From positions 1-52,362 of the forward strand of contig JAGQTU010000022.1 of assembly GCA_020438865.1 (NCBI GenBank): a DNA stretch of 52,362 nt, given 5' to 3'. Origin of the DNA: Mycobacterium sp. GTDB lineage: Bacteria > Actinomycetota > Actinomycetes > Mycobacteriales > Mycobacteriaceae. The position numbers were made by a program, and so were the translations under genes. Each line of letters starts with the position of its first letter. Within the stretch, counting starts at the first letter, position 1. The notes under the pieces were generated by a model. It was not told where the DNA came from. It made no database searches and saw only the letters and a list, made by a program, of their open reading frames with translations. Below, one piece after another: positions 26,282 to 36,722 of this stretch.

Positions 26282-27958
26282 ATGGCGGAATTCATCTACA
26301 CGATGCGCAAGGTCCGCAAGGCCCACGGCGACAAGGTCATCCTCGACGACGTCACGCTGAGCTTCCTGCCGGGAGCCAAGATCGGCGTCGTGGGTCCCAA
26401 CGGGGCGGGCAAATCGAGCGTCCTGCGGATCATGGCGGGCCTCGACCAGCCCAACAACGGCGACGCGTTCCTGGCCACCGGCGCGACCGTCGGCATCCTG
26501 CAGCAGGAACCGCCGCTGAACGAGGAGAAGACGGTCCGCGGCAACGTCGAGGAGGGCCTGGGCGACATCAAGGTCAAGCTCGACCGCTTCAACGAGGTCG
26601 CCGAGTTGATGGCCACCGACTACTCCGATGAACTCATGGAGGAGATGGGCCGGCTGCAGGAGGAGCTCGATCACGCCGACGCCTGGGACCTGGACTCCCA
26701 GCTCGAGCAGGCCATGGATGCCCTGCGCTGCCCGCCGCCCGATGAGCCGGTGACCCACCTCTCCGGCGGCGAGCGCCGCCGCGTGGCGCTGTGCAAGCTG
26801 CTGTTGTCCAAGCCTGACCTGCTGCTCCTGGACGAGCCGACCAACCACCTCGACGCCGAGAGCGTGCAGTGGCTCGAACAGCACCTCGCCGACTATCCGG
26901 GTGCGATCCTCGCGGTCACCCACGACCGCTACTTCCTCGACAACGTCGCGCAGTGGATCCTCGAACTCGACCGCGGCCGGGCCTACCCCTATGAGGGCAA
27001 CTACTCGACCTACCTGGAGAAGAAGGCCGAGCGCCTCGAGGTGCAGGGCAAGAAGGACCAGAAGCTGCAGAAGCGGCTCAAGGACGAACTCGCCTGGGTG
27101 CGCTCGGGGGCCAAGGCCCGGCAGGCCAAGAACAAGGCCCGCCTGCAGCGCTACGAGGAGATGGCGGTCGAGGCCGAGAAGACCCGCAAGCTCGACTTCG
27201 AGGAGATCCAGATCCCGACCGGCCCGCGGCTGGGCACGCTGGTGGTCGAGGTCGAGCATCTGGACAAGGGCTTCGACGGGCGGGTGCTGATCAAGGACCT
27301 GTCCTTCACCCTGCCCCGCAACGGCATCGTCGGCGTGATCGGGCCGAACGGCGTCGGCAAGACGACGCTGTTCAAGACGATCGTCGGGCTCGAGCAGCCG
27401 GACAGCGGCACGGTCCGGATCGGCGAAACCGTCAAGCTCAGCTATGTCGACCAGAACCGCGGCGGGATCGACCCGAAGAAGAACGTCTGGGAGGTCGTCT
27501 CCGACGGGCTGGACTACATCGAGGTCGGACAGAACGAGATCCCGTCCCGGGCGTATGTTTCGGCGTTCGGGTTCAAGGGTCCTGACCAGCAGAAACCGGC
27601 CGGCGTGCTGTCCGGCGGTGAACGCAACCGGCTCAACCTGGCGCTGACCCTCAAGGAGGGCGGCAACCTGATCCTGCTCGACGAACCGACCAACGACCTC
27701 GACGTCGAGACCCTGTCGTCGCTGGAAAACGCGCTGGAGAACTTCCCGGGCTGCGCGGTGGTGATCTCCCACGACCGCTGGTTCCTGGATCGGACCTGCA
27801 CGCACATCCTGGCCTGGGAGGGCGACTCGACCAACGAGGCGAAGTGGTTCTGGTTCGAGGGCAACTTCGGGGCTTATGAGGAGAACAAGATCCAGCGATT
27901 GGGAGCAGATGCGGCCCGTCCGCATCGAGTGACCCATCGCAGGCTCACACGCGACTAA
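26282..27958 (+). CDS. ettA: Energy-dependent translational throttle protein EttA (ABC-F ATPase)
   Basis: A soluble ABC-F protein of 558 residues with two nucleotide-binding domains and no membrane segments. The first has Walker A GPNGAGKSS (38-46), signature LSGGERRRVALC and Walker B LLLLDEPTNHLD. The second has GPNGVGKTT, LSGGERNRLNLAL and LILLDEPTNDLD. An insertion after the first Walker A (the arm) and the charged linker of about residues 240-320 (KKAERLEVQGKKDQKLQKR) match EttA, which binds the ribosomal E site and gates elongation according to ATP/ADP ratio. The orthologue is Rv2477c. It is followed by a perfect inverted repeat before gdh. Confidence 0.93.
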   Translation: MAEFIYTMRKVRKAHGDKVILDDVTLSFLPGAKIGVVGPNGAGKSSVLRIMAGLDQPNNGDAFLATGATVGILQQEPPLNEEKTVRGNVEEGLGDIKVKLDRFNEVAELMATDYSDELMEEMGRLQEELDHADAWDLDSQLEQAMDALRCPPPDEPVTHLSGGERRRVALCKLLLSKPDLLLLDEPTNHLDAESVQWLEQHLADYPGAILAVTHDRYFLDNVAQWILELDRGRAYPYEGNYSTYLEKKAERLEVQGKKDQKLQKRLKDELAWVRSGAKARQAKNKARLQRYEEMAVEAEKTRKLDFEEIQIPTGPRLGTLVVEVEHLDKGFDGRVLIKDLSFTLPRNGIVGVIGPNGVGKTTLFKTIVGLEQPDSGTVRIGETVKLSYVDQNRGGIDPKKNVWEVVSDGLDYIEVGQNEIPSRAYVSAFGFKGPDQQKPAGVLSGGERNRLNLALTLKEGGNLILLDEPTNDLDVETLSSLENALENFPGCAVVISHDRWFLDRTCTHILAWEGDSTNEAKWFWFEGNFGAYEENKIQRLGADAARPHRVTHRRLTRD

Positions 27959-27961
27959 TGT

Positions 27962-27997
27962 GATCGCCTGCGGACCAGCGTCGGTGCGCAGGCGATC
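27962..27997 (+). terminator. Perfect 11-base inverted repeat between ettA and gdh
   Basis: GATCGCCTGCG (27962-27972) pairs exactly with CGCAGGCGATC (27987-27997) around a 14-base loop. It begins four bases after the ettA stop and ends one base before the AGGAG that serves gdh. It could terminate or attenuate read-through from ettA, or be a 5' leader structure gating gdh translation. No U-tract is present. Confidence 0.65.
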
Positions 27998-28009
27998 CAG
28001 GAGTAGCGG

Positions 28010-31000
28010 ATGACTGTTGACCCGAGAACTAGCAGCCTCGACTTGCCGATCGAGTGGAGTCAGCTCAGTCAGGCCGCCGTCGATGAGATGACCGCTGCGA
28101 TGGCCGCGGCATACGTCGCCACCTATCGCGGGCCGCACCCCGGCGCCCCGAACACCGAGGCCGCCGACACCGGCCCGCTGATCCGGGCCGGTGCGCAACC
28201 GGAGGCACCCCGGGCGCTGATCGAGGCGCAGGAGCGCCTGGCGCACAGCCGGCCCGATGGCGACACGCTGGTGGCCGTCTACGCCGAGGATGACCCGGGC
28301 GGCTTCGGCCCGGCCCTGCAGATCGTCACCGACCAGGCCACCATGCTGATGGACTCGGTCACCGTGCTGCTACACCGGCTCGGCGTGGCCTACGTGGCGC
28401 TGATGAACCCGGTCTTCCGGGTGCGCCGCGGGCCCACCGGCGAGTTGCTCGACGTGCGCCCCGGCTCCGGCCCCCCCGAGCCCGGTAGTACCGAGGAGTC
28501 GTGGATCCACGTCCAGCTGTCGCCGTCGGTGAACCGCAAGGCCCTGGCCGAGGCGCAGCGGCTGCTGCCGATGGTGGTGGCCGACGCGCGGCAGGTGGCC
28601 CAGGACTCGATCGCGTTGAGCGAGGTGCTGCAGACGCTGGCCCGCGAGATCGACGCCGACACCGGGGCTCGCTTCCCGGGCCCGGACCGGGCCGATGTCG
28701 CCGACCTACTGCGCTGGCTGGCCGAGGGACACTTCGTCCTGCTGGGCTCCCAGCTGTGTGCCGTCGACGGCGGGACCGCCACGGTCGACGAGTCGAGCCG
28801 GCTCGGGGTCGCCCGGCTACGCACCGAGGTGCTGCCCGAACTCAGCAACCCCGGCGACCTGCTGGTGCTCGCGCAGGCGACGATGCCCAGCTTCCTGCGC
28901 TACGGCGCCTACCCCTACATCGTGGTGGTACGCGAGCAGCGACCGGGCGGTGACGTCGAGCACCGGTTCGTCGGGCTGTTCACCGTGGCGGCGATGAGCG
29001 CCAACGTGCTCGACATCCCGCTGGTCTCGCGACGGGTCCGTGACGTGCTGGCGATGTCGCAGAACGACCCCAGCCATCCGGGGCAGCTGATGCTCGACAT
29101 CATCCAGACCATCCCGCGTTCGGAGCTGTTCGCGCTGAGCGCCGAGCAGTTGCACGACATGGCCACCGCCGTGGTGGACCTGGGTTCGCGCCGGCGGGCG
29201 CTGTTATTCCAACGGGCCGATCAGCTCGGGCACTTCGTGTCCTGCCTGGTGTACATCCCACGCGATCGCTACACCACCGTGGTCCGGCTGGCGATGCAGG
29301 ACATCCTGGTGCGCGAATTCGGCGGGGTCAGCATCGACTACACCGCCAGGGTCAGTGAATCACCTTGGGCAGTCGTGCATTTCACGGTCCGGCTACCCGA
29401 CACCGACGACCGTCGATCGATCGACACCTCCGAGGCCAACCGCGTCCGGATCCAGGCGCTGCTCACCGACGCCTCCCGTACCTGGGCCGACAGACTGCTC
29501 GGCGCGGTGCGCACCGGCTCGATCGAACAGGGCATCGCCGAGCACTACGCGGAGGCGCTGCCCGAGGAGTACAAGCAGGTCGTCGTGCTCCCGGCCGAGG
29601 CGATCACCGATATCGGATACATCGAGTCGCTGCGCCCGGACTCGGTGAAGCTGCAGTTCGAACCCGGCGACGATGGCACCTACGCATTCCTGACCTGGTA
29701 CCTGGGCGGATCCTCGGCGTCGTTGAGCCAGTTGCTGCCGATGCTGCAATCCATGGGTGTGCTGGTGCTCGAGGAGCGGCCGTTCAGCGTCACCCGCCCC
29801 GACGGCATGGCGGTGTCGATCTACCAGTTCAAAATCCAGTTGGACCCGTCGATGCCCGAGCCCGCCACCGAGGAGGAGTGGCGGCTCACCGGTGGGCGAT
29901 TCGGCGACGCGCTGACCGCGATCTGGCACGGTCACGCTGAGATCGATCGGTTCAACGAGCTTGTGTTGCGGGCCGGCCTCACCTGGCAGCAGGTCGTGGT
30001 GCTGCGCAGCTACGCCAAATACCTTCGGCAGGCTGGGTTCCCCTACAGCCAGTCCCACATCGAAGCGGTCCTCAACGACTATCCCGGGACCTCGAGATCA
30101 TTGGTGGCGCTGTTCGAGGCGATCTTCGACCCGGATTCGGCCGATAAGGGCCTGGACGCGCAGGCCGCCGCCGTCGCCGTCGCGGCCGATATCGATGCCC
30201 TGGTCAGCATGGACACCGACCGGGTGCTGCGAGCCTTCGCATCGTTGATCCAGGCAACGCTGCGCACCAACTACTATGTCACCCAGCCTGATTCGGCTCG
30301 GTCCAACGGTGTTCTGTCATTGAAGTTGAACCCCCAGCTGATCGACGAACTTCCGCTGCCGCGCCCCAAGTTCGAGATCTTCGTGTATTCGCCGCGCGTG
30401 GAAGGCGTGCATCTGCGCTTCGGTTTCGTCGCTCGCGGCGGATTGCGCTGGTCGGATCGCCGCGAGGACTTCCGCACCGAGATCCTCGGCCTGGTCAAGG
30501 CGCAGGCGGTGAAGAACGCGGTCATCGTGCCGGTCGGAGCCAAGGGCGGCTTCGTCGTCAAGCACCCGCCGGCGCCGACCGGTGACGCCGCCGCCGACCG
30601 TGAGGCCTTCCGCGACGAAGGTGTCGCCTGCTACCGGCTGTTCATCGCCGGTCTGCTGGATCTCACCGACAACGTCGACCGGCACAGCGGCCACGTCGTC
30701 ACTCCGCCGCGAGTGGTGCGCCGTGACGGAGACGACGCCTACCTGGTGGTGGCCGCCGACAAGGGCACCGCGACGTTCTCCGACATCGCCAACGACGTCG
30801 CCAAGTCCTACGGCTTCTGGCTGGGTGACGCCTTCGCCTCCGGCGGTTCGGTGGGCTATGACCACAAGGCGATGGGCATCACCGCCAAGGGCGCCTGGGA
30901 GGCCGTCAAGCGGCACTTCCGGGAGATGGGGGTCGACACCCAGAGCGAGGACTTCACCGTCGTCGGCGTCGGCGACATGAGCGGTGACGTGTTCGGCAAC

Positions 31001-32884
31001 GGAATGCTGCTTTCCGAACACATCCGGCTGATCGCGGCCTTCGACCACCGCCACATCTTCGTCGACCCCGATCCGGATGCGGCGACATCATGGCGCGAGC
31101 GGCGGCGGTTGTTCGACCTGCCGCGCTCCAGTTGGGAGGACTACGACGCCGGGCTGATCAGTGTCGGCGGCGGAGTGTTCAGCCGCCAGCAGAAGTCCAT
31201 CCCGATCAGCCAGCAGATGCGCGACGCACTGGGCATCGACGGGGGCGTCAGCGAGATGACGCCGCCCGCGCTGATGCGGACCATTCTTCAGGCTCCGGTG
31301 GACCTGCTGTTCAACGGCGGCATCGGTACCTACATCAAGGCCGAGTCGGAGTCCGATGCCGACGTGGGTGATCGCGCCAACGACACCATCCGTGTCAACG
31401 GAAACCAGGTGCGCGCCAAGGTGGTCGGTGAGGGCGGCAACCTCGGCGTGACCTCGCGGGGCCGCATCGAGTTCGACCTGTGCGGCGGGCGCATCAACAC
31501 CGATGCGATGGACAACTCGGCCGGGGTTGACTGCTCCGACCACGAGGTGAACATCAAGATCCTGGTCGACTCGCTGGTCACGGCGGACAAGGTGAGTGCC
31601 GACGAGCGCACCGAGCTGCTGATGTCGATGACCGACGAGGTGGGCACGCTGGTGCTCACCGACAACATCGACCAGAACGACCTGATGGGTACCAGCCGGG
31701 CCAACGCGCCCTCGATGCTCAACGTGCACGCCCGCCAGATCAGCGAACTCGAGGAGCGCCGCGAACTCAACCGTGAGCTCGAGGCGCTGCCGTCGACCAA
31801 GGAGATCAGTCGGCGCGAGGAGCTGGGCATCGGCCTGACCTCGCCTGAGTTGGCGACCCTGATGGCGCACGTCAAACTGGCTCTCAAGGACGAGGTGCTG
31901 GCCAGCGATGTGCCCGACCAGGAGGTGTTCACGGCCCGGCTGCCGCAGTACTTCCCGAGCCGGCTGCGTGACGGCTTCACCGCCGACATCCGCAACCATC
32001 AGCTGCGCCGCGAGATCGTCACCACGATGCTGGTCAACAACGTGGTCGATACCGGCGGCATCACCTTCGCGTACCGGGTCACCGAGGACGTCGGCGTCGG
32101 CTACGTCGACGCGGTACGCACGTTCGCTGCCACCGATGCGATCTTCGGGATCACCAGTCTGTGGCGGCAGATTCGCGATGGCGGTGAGAACAGCCAGCTG
32201 CCGGTCAACGTCTCCGACCGGATGACGCTGGACCTTCGTCGGCTGATCGATCGGGCGGCGCGTTGGCTGCTGAACTACCGTCCGCAGCCGCTGGCCGTAG
32301 GTGCCGAGATCAACCGGTTCGCTGCCAAGGTCGCTGCGCTGACTCCGCTGATGCCGCACTGGCTGCGTGGTGACGACAAGGCGATCGTGGAAAAGGAAGC
32401 CGGGGAGTTCGCCGCGCACGGCGCTTCGCCGGAACTGGCCTACAGCGTGGCCATCGGCCTCTACAAGTACAGCCTGCTCGACGTGATCGACATCGCCGAC
32501 ATCGTTGAACGGGATCCCGCCGAGGTGGCCGACACCTACTTTGCGCTGATGGACCACCTGGGCACCGACGGTCTGCTGACGGCGGTGTCCGGGCTGCCAC
32601 GTGATGACCGTTGGCATGCGTTGGCGCGCTTGGCAATCCGTGACGACATCTACGGTTCGTTGCGGGCGCTGTGCTTCGACGTGCTTGCGGTCGGGGAGCC
32701 GGACGAGACGGGTGAGCAGAAGATCGCCGAATGGGAGCACACCAACGGGTCCCGGGTGGAGCGGGCCCGCCGCACGCTGTCGGAGATCTATGCCGGCGAC
32801 CACTCCGATATCGCGACGCTGTCGGTGGCTGCTCGGCAGATCCGTAGCATGACCAGGACGACAGGAACGGGACAGAGTGCCTGA
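28010..32884 (+). CDS. gdh: NAD-dependent glutamate dehydrogenase, large (180 kDa) type
   Basis: A 1624-residue enzyme, the same length as the M. tuberculosis protein Rv2476c. It deaminates glutamate to 2-oxoglutarate with NAD+. The N-terminal ~700 residues are the regulatory region of L-type GDHs with ACT-like modules. The catalytic domain starts near residue 760: [21 protein letters not shown], then [12 protein letters not shown] with catalytic Lys845, and a NAD-binding segment ([18 protein letters not shown]). In mycobacteria the enzyme is inhibited by unphosphorylated GarA, controlled by PknG. ATG 28010 follows AGGAG (27999-28003) directly below an inverted repeat. The last eight bases overlap the start of the thioesterase gene, so translation is coupled. 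Confidence 0.95.
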   Translation: MTVDPRTSSLDLPIEWSQLSQAAVDEMTAAMAAAYVATYRGPHPGAPNTEAADTGPLIRAGAQPEAPRALIEAQERLAHSRPDGDTLVAVYAEDDPGGFGPALQIVTDQATMLMDSVTVLLHRLGVAYVALMNPVFRVRRGPTGELLDVRPGSGPPEPGSTEESWIHVQLSPSVNRKALAEAQRLLPMVVADARQVAQDSIALSEVLQTLAREIDADTGARFPGPDRADVADLLRWLAEGHFVLLGSQLCAVDGGTATVDESSRLGVARLRTEVLPELSNPGDLLVLAQATMPSFLRYGAYPYIVVVREQRPGGDVEHRFVGLFTVAAMSANVLDIPLVSRRVRDVLAMSQNDPSHPGQLMLDIIQTIPRSELFALSAEQLHDMATAVVDLGSRRRALLFQRADQLGHFVSCLVYIPRDRYTTVVRLAMQDILVREFGGVSIDYTARVSESPWAVVHFTVRLPDTDDRRSIDTSEANRVRIQALLTDASRTWADRLLGAVRTGSIEQGIAEHYAEALPEEYKQVVVLPAEAITDIGYIESLRPDSVKLQFEPGDDGTYAFLTWYLGGSSASLSQLLPMLQSMGVLVLEERPFSVTRPDGMAVSIYQFKIQLDPSMPEPATEEEWRLTGGRFGDALTAIWHGHAEIDRFNELVLRAGLTWQQVVVLRSYAKYLRQAGFPYSQSHIEAVLNDYPGTSRSLVALFEAIFDPDSADKGLDAQAAAVAVAADIDALVSMDTDRVLRAFASLIQATLRTNYYVTQPDSARSNGVLSLKLNPQLIDELPLPRPKFEIFVYSPRVEGVHLRFGFVARGGLRWSDRREDFRTEILGLVKAQAVKNAVIVPVGAKGGFVVKHPPAPTGDAAADREAFRDEGVACYRLFIAGLLDLTDNVDRHSGHVVTPPRVVRRDGDDAYLVVAADKGTATFSDIANDVAKSYGFWLGDAFASGGSVGYDHKAMGITAKGAWEAVKRHFREMGVDTQSEDFTVVGVGDMSGDVFGNGMLLSEHIRLIAAFDHRHIFVDPDPDAATSWRERRRLFDLPRSSWEDYDAGLISVGGGVFSRQQKSIPISQQMRDALGIDGGVSEMTPPALMRTILQAPVDLLFNGGIGTYIKAESESDADVGDRANDTIRVNGNQVRAKVVGEGGNLGVTSRGRIEFDLCGGRINTDAMDNSAGVDCSDHEVNIKILVDSLVTADKVSADERTELLMSMTDEVGTLVLTDNIDQNDLMGTSRANAPSMLNVHARQISELEERRELNRELEALPSTKEISRREELGIGLTSPELATLMAHVKLALKDEVLASDVPDQEVFTARLPQYFPSRLRDGFTADIRNHQLRREIVTTMLVNNVVDTGGITFAYRVTEDVGVGYVDAVRTFAATDAIFGITSLWRQIRDGGENSQLPVNVSDRMTLDLRRLIDRAARWLLNYRPQPLAVGAEINRFAAKVAALTPLMPHWLRGDDKAIVEKEAGEFAAHGASPELAYSVAIGLYKYSLLDVIDIADIVERDPAEVADTYFALMDHLGTDGLLTAVSGLPRDDRWHALARLAIRDDIYGSLRALCFDVLAVGEPDETGEQKIAEWEHTNGSRVERARRTLSEIYAGDHSDIATLSVAARQIRSMTRTTGTGQSA

Positions 32885-33290
32885 CGGGTTCACCACCGGC
32901 GTGCACGTGCGTTGGTCGGATATCGACATGTACCAGCACGTCAACCACGCCACCATGGTGACGATCCTGGAGGAGGCGCGGGTCGACTTCCTGCACGAGC
33001 CGTTCGCCGACGACATCTTGACCATCGGGTTGTTGATCCACGAGGTCCGGGTGCTCTACAAAGGTCAACTGCGCCTTGCTGATTCGCCCCTGCAGGTCAC
33101 GATGTGGACCAAGCGGCTGCGCGCGGTCGACTTCACGCTGGGCTACGAGGTGCGCGCCGCCGGTGCGGATTCCGCCTCGAAGCCGGCGGTGATCGCCGAG
33201 ACCCAGCTTGCGGCGGTACACATCGAGGAGCAGCGGCTGGTGCGGCTGTCGCCGAAGGCCCGGGAGTATCTGCAGCGCTGGCTGCGGTGA
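32877..33290 (+). CDS. 4HBT-type hotdog acyl-CoA thioesterase
   Basis: A 137-residue hotdog-fold protein (Rv2475c position). The 4-hydroxybenzoyl-CoA thioesterase signature is [20 protein letters not shown], in which the Asp serves as catalytic base or nucleophile, followed by [12 protein letters not shown]. It should hydrolyse an acyl-CoA thioester; the acyl group is unknown. GTG 32877 overlaps the gdh stop and the stop overlaps the next GTG by four bases, so gdh, this gene and two downstream genes form a coupled unit. Confidence 0.85.
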   Translation: MPDGFTTGVHVRWSDIDMYQHVNHATMVTILEEARVDFLHEPFADDILTIGLLIHEVRVLYKGQLRLADSPLQVTMWTKRLRAVDFTLGYEVRAAGADSASKPAVIAETQLAAVHIEEQRLVRLSPKAREYLQRWLR

Positions 33291-33928
33291 GTCGCCACCT
33301 GAAGATTCCCGACGCCGCCCAGCGCAATGATCTGGCTGCGTTCGTCGACCGTGTGCTGCGGCTCGATGATGCCGCGGTGATCCGGCTGCGCCGTCGCTCC
33401 GACGGCCTGGTGGCCGCGTGGGTCGGCACCGGTCTGGATGTGCTGGCCGTACGTGCGGTGGTGGGTCAGGTCAGCCCCGACGACATCTCCTGCGGCGCCG
33501 ACCAATTGGCACGCGGTTTGCGCTCCGCTGACGCAGCGGGCCACGTCGACACCGGTTTCCCGATGGACTCCGCGTGGCGGGGAGTGCTGCCGCCGGAGAC
33601 CGGCTTCACCCACCTCGACGATGTGCCCGCGGCAGTGCTGGTCGACTTGGGCCGCCGCGGCGCGGATCTGGCCCGCGCCCAGGGCAGCGCGCACGGGCCG
33701 CCCGCTTCGCTGCTCGACCAGGACGTCCTGGAGGTCAGCTCGGGAGGTGTCGAGGCGGCAGTGCCGATGCGCTGTGTGTTCGCCCTGACTGCAATGGGTT
33801 TCGTACCCGAGTCACCTTCGGCCGATGAGATCGTGCGGGTTCGGGTGCTGCCGGCCTGGCTGCGGATCGATGCGCGATTCGGCTCGGTGTTTCGTCGGCG
33901 GGGCGATCCGGCATTGGTGCTGCGATGA
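33287..33928 (+). CDS. Conserved mycobacterial hypothetical protein (Rv2474c-like position)
   Basis: A 213-residue soluble protein with no motif I recognise. The sequence is Asp/Arg/Val-rich, with short segments such as VIRLRRRSDGLVAAWVGTG and a C-terminal VRVLPAWLRIDARFG. No signal peptide, membrane segment or metal site stands out. GTG 33287 overlaps the thioesterase stop (GTGA); a longer frame from 33104 runs inside the thioesterase gene and is out-of-frame translation. Position matches M. tuberculosis Rv2474c. The stop overlaps the start of the DUF1345 gene. Confidence 0.7.
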   Translation: MSRHLKIPDAAQRNDLAAFVDRVLRLDDAAVIRLRRRSDGLVAAWVGTGLDVLAVRAVVGQVSPDDISCGADQLARGLRSADAAGHVDTGFPMDSAWRGVLPPETGFTHLDDVPAAVLVDLGRRGADLARAQGSAHGPPASLLDQDVLEVSSGGVEAAVPMRCVFALTAMGFVPESPSADEIVRVRVLPAWLRIDARFGSVFRRRGDPALVLR

Positions 33929-34587
33929 AAAGTGAACGAAGAAAGTTGCCGCGTAGGCACCGGCCGATCACCCGTGTGGTCGCTGGTGGCATTCTCGGCG
34001 TTGCACTCGCCTTCTTGCTGAGGAGCGATCACGTCGACCTGGCGCCCTCTCTGCTTGCCGGTTGGACGGTTCTCTCGAGCGTGTTCGTCGTCTGGACCTG
34101 GCTGGCGTTGTGGTGGCTGAATCCTCTTGACACCAAGACGCATGCCGAGCAGGAGCAACCTGGGCACGTGGCAGTCGTGTCCTTGGTTCTCACAGGTGCG
34201 GTAGCGAGTTTGTGGGCGATCGGCGTTCTGATCGAACAAGCCAGGGAGAAGGCCAGCGGCGTCCCGCACGGCATCGGTGCTGCAGCCATCGCCGTTGGGA
34301 GTGTTGCGCTTTCCTGGATGACGATCCACACGCTGTACACGTTGATCTACGCCAAGCACTATTTTGGTCGCGAGGATCCGCACGGCATCGACTTCAACTC
34401 TTCGCAACCCCCAAGTTATCGGGACTTCTTCTACGTCGCTTTCGCGATCGGGATGAGCTTCGCCATCCCCGACACGAATCTGAAGTCGACTCGGATGCGC
34501 ACCATTGCACTCGGCCAGGGACTGCTTTCGTTCGTGTTCGGAACGCTCGTCATCGCCTCCGTGGTGAACTTGCTCAGTTCGCTCTAG
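33925..34587 (+). CDS. DUF1345 family membrane protein
   Basis: A 220-residue membrane protein with five or six hydrophobic segments (for example VVAGGILGVALAFLL, LAGWTVLSSVFVVWTWLAL, and VAVVSLVLTGAVASLWAIGV). The segments SWMTIHTLYTLIYAKHYF and SYRDFFYVAFAIGMSF followed by DTNL are hallmarks of DUF1345. The function is unknown. Its codon use is less GC-biased than that of its neighbours, hinting at later acquisition, yet the ATG overlaps the upstream stop (ATGA). It overlaps the convergent aglA tail by 14 bases. Confidence 0.8.
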   Translation: MKSERRKLPRRHRPITRVVAGGILGVALAFLLRSDHVDLAPSLLAGWTVLSSVFVVWTWLALWWLNPLDTKTHAEQEQPGHVAVVSLVLTGAVASLWAIGVLIEQAREKASGVPHGIGAAAIAVGSVALSWMTIHTLYTLIYAKHYFGREDPHGIDFNSSQPPSYRDFFYVAFAIGMSFAIPDTNLKSTRMRTIALGQGLLSFVFGTLVIASVVNLLSSL

Positions 34588-36154
34588 CCGTCACCAACCA
34601 CGCCGCCGAATCGGGTGGCAGCGCGCCCGCGACGACCGGCGCGCTAGCCACCAGCACCTCACCATCGGGCAACTGCACCGCCGGCGTTCCCGCGTTCACC
34701 ACGCACAACACCCCACCGGAGACGAATGCCATCACGTCCGGTCCTAGATCAAGCCATTCGACATCGTTCCCGGTGAAGCGGAAGGCGTTGCGGCGCAGCC
34801 GCAAAATGTCGCAAAAGAAGTTCAGCGTCGATGCCGGATCATCGAGCTGACGCTGCACCGTCAGCGACTCCCACTCCGGCGGCATGGGCAGCCAGGTGTG
34901 TGGATTCGCCGAAAAGCCGAACGGGGGAGCCGACCCGGACCACGGTATCGGCACCCGGCAGCCGTCGCGACCGCGCTCGGTGCGTCCGGATCGCTCCCAG
35001 GTCGGATCCTGCAGCACCTCGTCGGGCAATTCGACGTTGGGCAGCCCCAGTTCTTCACCGTTGTAGACGAACACCGCGCCCGGCAGGGCCAGCATCGCCA
35101 TCGCCATCGCCTTGGCGCGCGCCAGGCCGCGCGCTCCGCCGCCATACCGGCTGACCTCGCGCTCGACATCGTGATTCGACAGCGTCCAGGTCGGGCTCGC
35201 ACCCTCGATCGCGGCGGCCGCCAGCGCGTTCTCGATCGCGCCGCGGATGCTCGCCGCGTTGAACTTCGCGCGCACCAACCGGAAGTTGAAGCCCATGTGC
35301 AGTTCGTCGGGGCGCAGGTACTTCGCGAAGTCCTCGTTGTCGAACACCCAGATCTCGCCGATGGACACCGCATGCGGGTAGTCGTCGAGCACCGACCGGA
35401 TACCGCGGTGGATGTCGTGCACGCCCTCGTGATTGAACCGGGGGTCGTCGTCCTGCGAGGTCAGCATCTCGATGTCGGTGATGGTCATGTCGGGCAGCCC
35501 GGGCGGCTTGGCCATCCCGTGCGCGACGTCGATGCGGAAGCCGTCCACACCTCGGTCCAGCCAGAACCGCAGGGTCTTCTCGAGGTCCTCGAACACCTCG
35601 GGGTTGTCCCAGTTGAGGTCGGGCTGCTCGGCGTCGAACAGGTGCAGGTACCACTGTCCGTCGGCGACTCGGGTCCAGGCCGGACCGCCGAACACTGACA
35701 CCCAGTTGTTGGGCGGCCGGCCGCCGCCGCGGCCCAGACCGTCACGGAAGATGTAGCGCTCGCGTTCGGGGCTGCCCGGTGCGGACGCCAACGCGGCCAG
35801 GAACCAGGGGTGCTGGGAGCTGGTGTGGTTGGGCACCAGGTCCATCGTGACCCTGATGCCGCGGGCGTGCGCCTCGGCGATGAGCTGCTCGAGCGCTTCG
35901 AGTCCGCCGAAGAGCGGGTCGACGTCGCGCGGGTCGGCTACGTCGTAGCCGTGATCGGCCATGGGGGAGACGTTGACCGGGTTCAGCCAGACCGCGTCGA
36001 CACCGAGCAGGCTCAGGTGATCCAGATGCGCGACGACGCCGCCGAGGTCACCGACTCCGTCACCGTTGCTGTCGGCGAAGGACCGCGGATAGACCTGATA
36101 GAAGACGGCGTTGGTCCACCAGAGTGGCCCTGCGGGCCGGGATCGGTCGGTCAC
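34574..36154 (-). CDS. aglA: Alpha-glucosidase, glycoside hydrolase family 13
   Basis: A 526-residue GH13 enzyme (Rv2471 orthologue) hydrolysing alpha-glucosidic bonds such as those of maltose or trehalose-type sugars. The (beta/alpha)8 motifs are DLVPNHTS, GFRIDVAHG with nucleophile Asp209, IGEIWV with acid/base Glu267, and TLSNHDVER with Asp329. The N-terminus (WWTNAVFYQVYPRSFADSNG) is typical of oligo-1,6-glucosidase/alpha-glucosidase types. It has no signal peptide, so it is cytoplasmic. The start is GTG 36154, eight bases after a CACAAT element. It lies 31 bases downstream of glbO on the same strand. Confidence 0.92.
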   Translation of the reverse strand: MTDRSRPAGPLWWTNAVFYQVYPRSFADSNGDGVGDLGGVVAHLDHLSLLGVDAVWLNPVNVSPMADHGYDVADPRDVDPLFGGLEALEQLIAEAHARGIRVTMDLVPNHTSSQHPWFLAALASAPGSPERERYIFRDGLGRGGGRPPNNWVSVFGGPAWTRVADGQWYLHLFDAEQPDLNWDNPEVFEDLEKTLRFWLDRGVDGFRIDVAHGMAKPPGLPDMTITDIEMLTSQDDDPRFNHEGVHDIHRGIRSVLDDYPHAVSIGEIWVFDNEDFAKYLRPDELHMGFNFRLVRAKFNAASIRGAIENALAAAAIEGASPTWTLSNHDVEREVSRYGGGARGLARAKAMAMAMLALPGAVFVYNGEELGLPNVELPDEVLQDPTWERSGRTERGRDGCRVPIPWSGSAPPFGFSANPHTWLPMPPEWESLTVQRQLDDPASTLNFFCDILRLRRNAFRFTGNDVEWLDLGPDVMAFVSGGVLCVVNAGTPAVQLPDGEVLVASAPVVAGALPPDSAAWLVTARAN

Positions 36155-36162
36155 GCCAACCC

Positions 36163-36168
36163 ATTGTG
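36163..36168 (-). promoter_or_regulatory. -10 element of a leaderless promoter for aglA
   Basis: On the minus strand CACAAT ends eight bases before the GTG at 36154, with no ribosome binding site between them. Confidence 0.4.
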
Positions 36169-36185
36169 CCGGGGCGGAAGAATGC

Positions 36186-36581
36186 TCAGAACGGCGAGTT
36201 CACCATCGACTGCGCCGCCATTTCCAGGTAGGCGAGCAACTCGCGGCGATGCTCGTCATCGAGGGTCTGGGCGTCGATGGACGCCACCGCGGTGTGCATG
36301 CAGCGCAGCCATGCGTCCCGTTCGATGAATCCGATCCGGAAAGGTACGTGCCGCATCCTCAGCCGGGGGTGGCCACGCTGTTCGGAATAGGTCCGCGGCC
36401 CACCCCAGTACTGCTCGAGGAACATCCGCAACCGGTCCTCGGCGGCGTCGAGTTCGTCTTCGGGGTACAGCGGGCGCAGCACCTCGTCCTCACGAACCAA
36501 CGCGTAGAAGCGGGACACGATGGTGCGAAACGTCTCGGCGCCACCCACCGCGTCGTAGAACGTCTGAGGATCCTCGGGCAC
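36186..36581 (-). CDS. glbO: Group II truncated haemoglobin GlbO
   Basis: A 131-residue 2-on-2 haemoglobin nearly identical in motif layout to M. tuberculosis TrHbO (Rv2470). The heme-binding core is [20 protein letters not shown], then HPRLRMRH carrying the proximal His, and [11 protein letters not shown] carrying the TrpG8 characteristic of group II. FYDAVGG at the N-terminus is conserved. It binds O2 and reacts with NO and peroxides, and associates with respiratory membranes in mycobacteria. Start GTG 36581 aligns with the family start; the longer upstream frame does not. A CACAAT -10-like element ends six bases upstream (36588-36593). Confidence 0.93.
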   Translation of the reverse strand: MPEDPQTFYDAVGGAETFRTIVSRFYALVREDEVLRPLYPEDELDAAEDRLRMFLEQYWGGPRTYSEQRGHPRLRMRHVPFRIGFIERDAWLRCMHTAVASIDAQTLDDEHRRELLAYLEMAAQSMVNSPF

Positions 36582-36587
36582 GCCACC

Positions 36588-36593
36588 ATTGTG
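36588..36593 (-). promoter_or_regulatory. -10 element of a leaderless promoter for glbO
   Basis: CACAAT on the minus strand ends six bases before GTG 36581. The same hexamer occurs in front of aglA. Confidence 0.4.
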
Positions 36594-36722
36594 TACATCT
36601 CGATCGGGCCGACACGCCGCGGAGCCCACGTCACGCGATGTTCACGGATTTGACCTGCGAACACGGTCCAAATAATCGTGCGATCGATGCCGATCCGTGA
36701 TGCACTGGACCGCGGAGGACGT

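Noticed and set aside
31088-33025. 645-residue open frame antisense to gdh
   Set aside because: Long antisense frames are expected opposite GC-rich coding DNA; no start signal or domain is visible.
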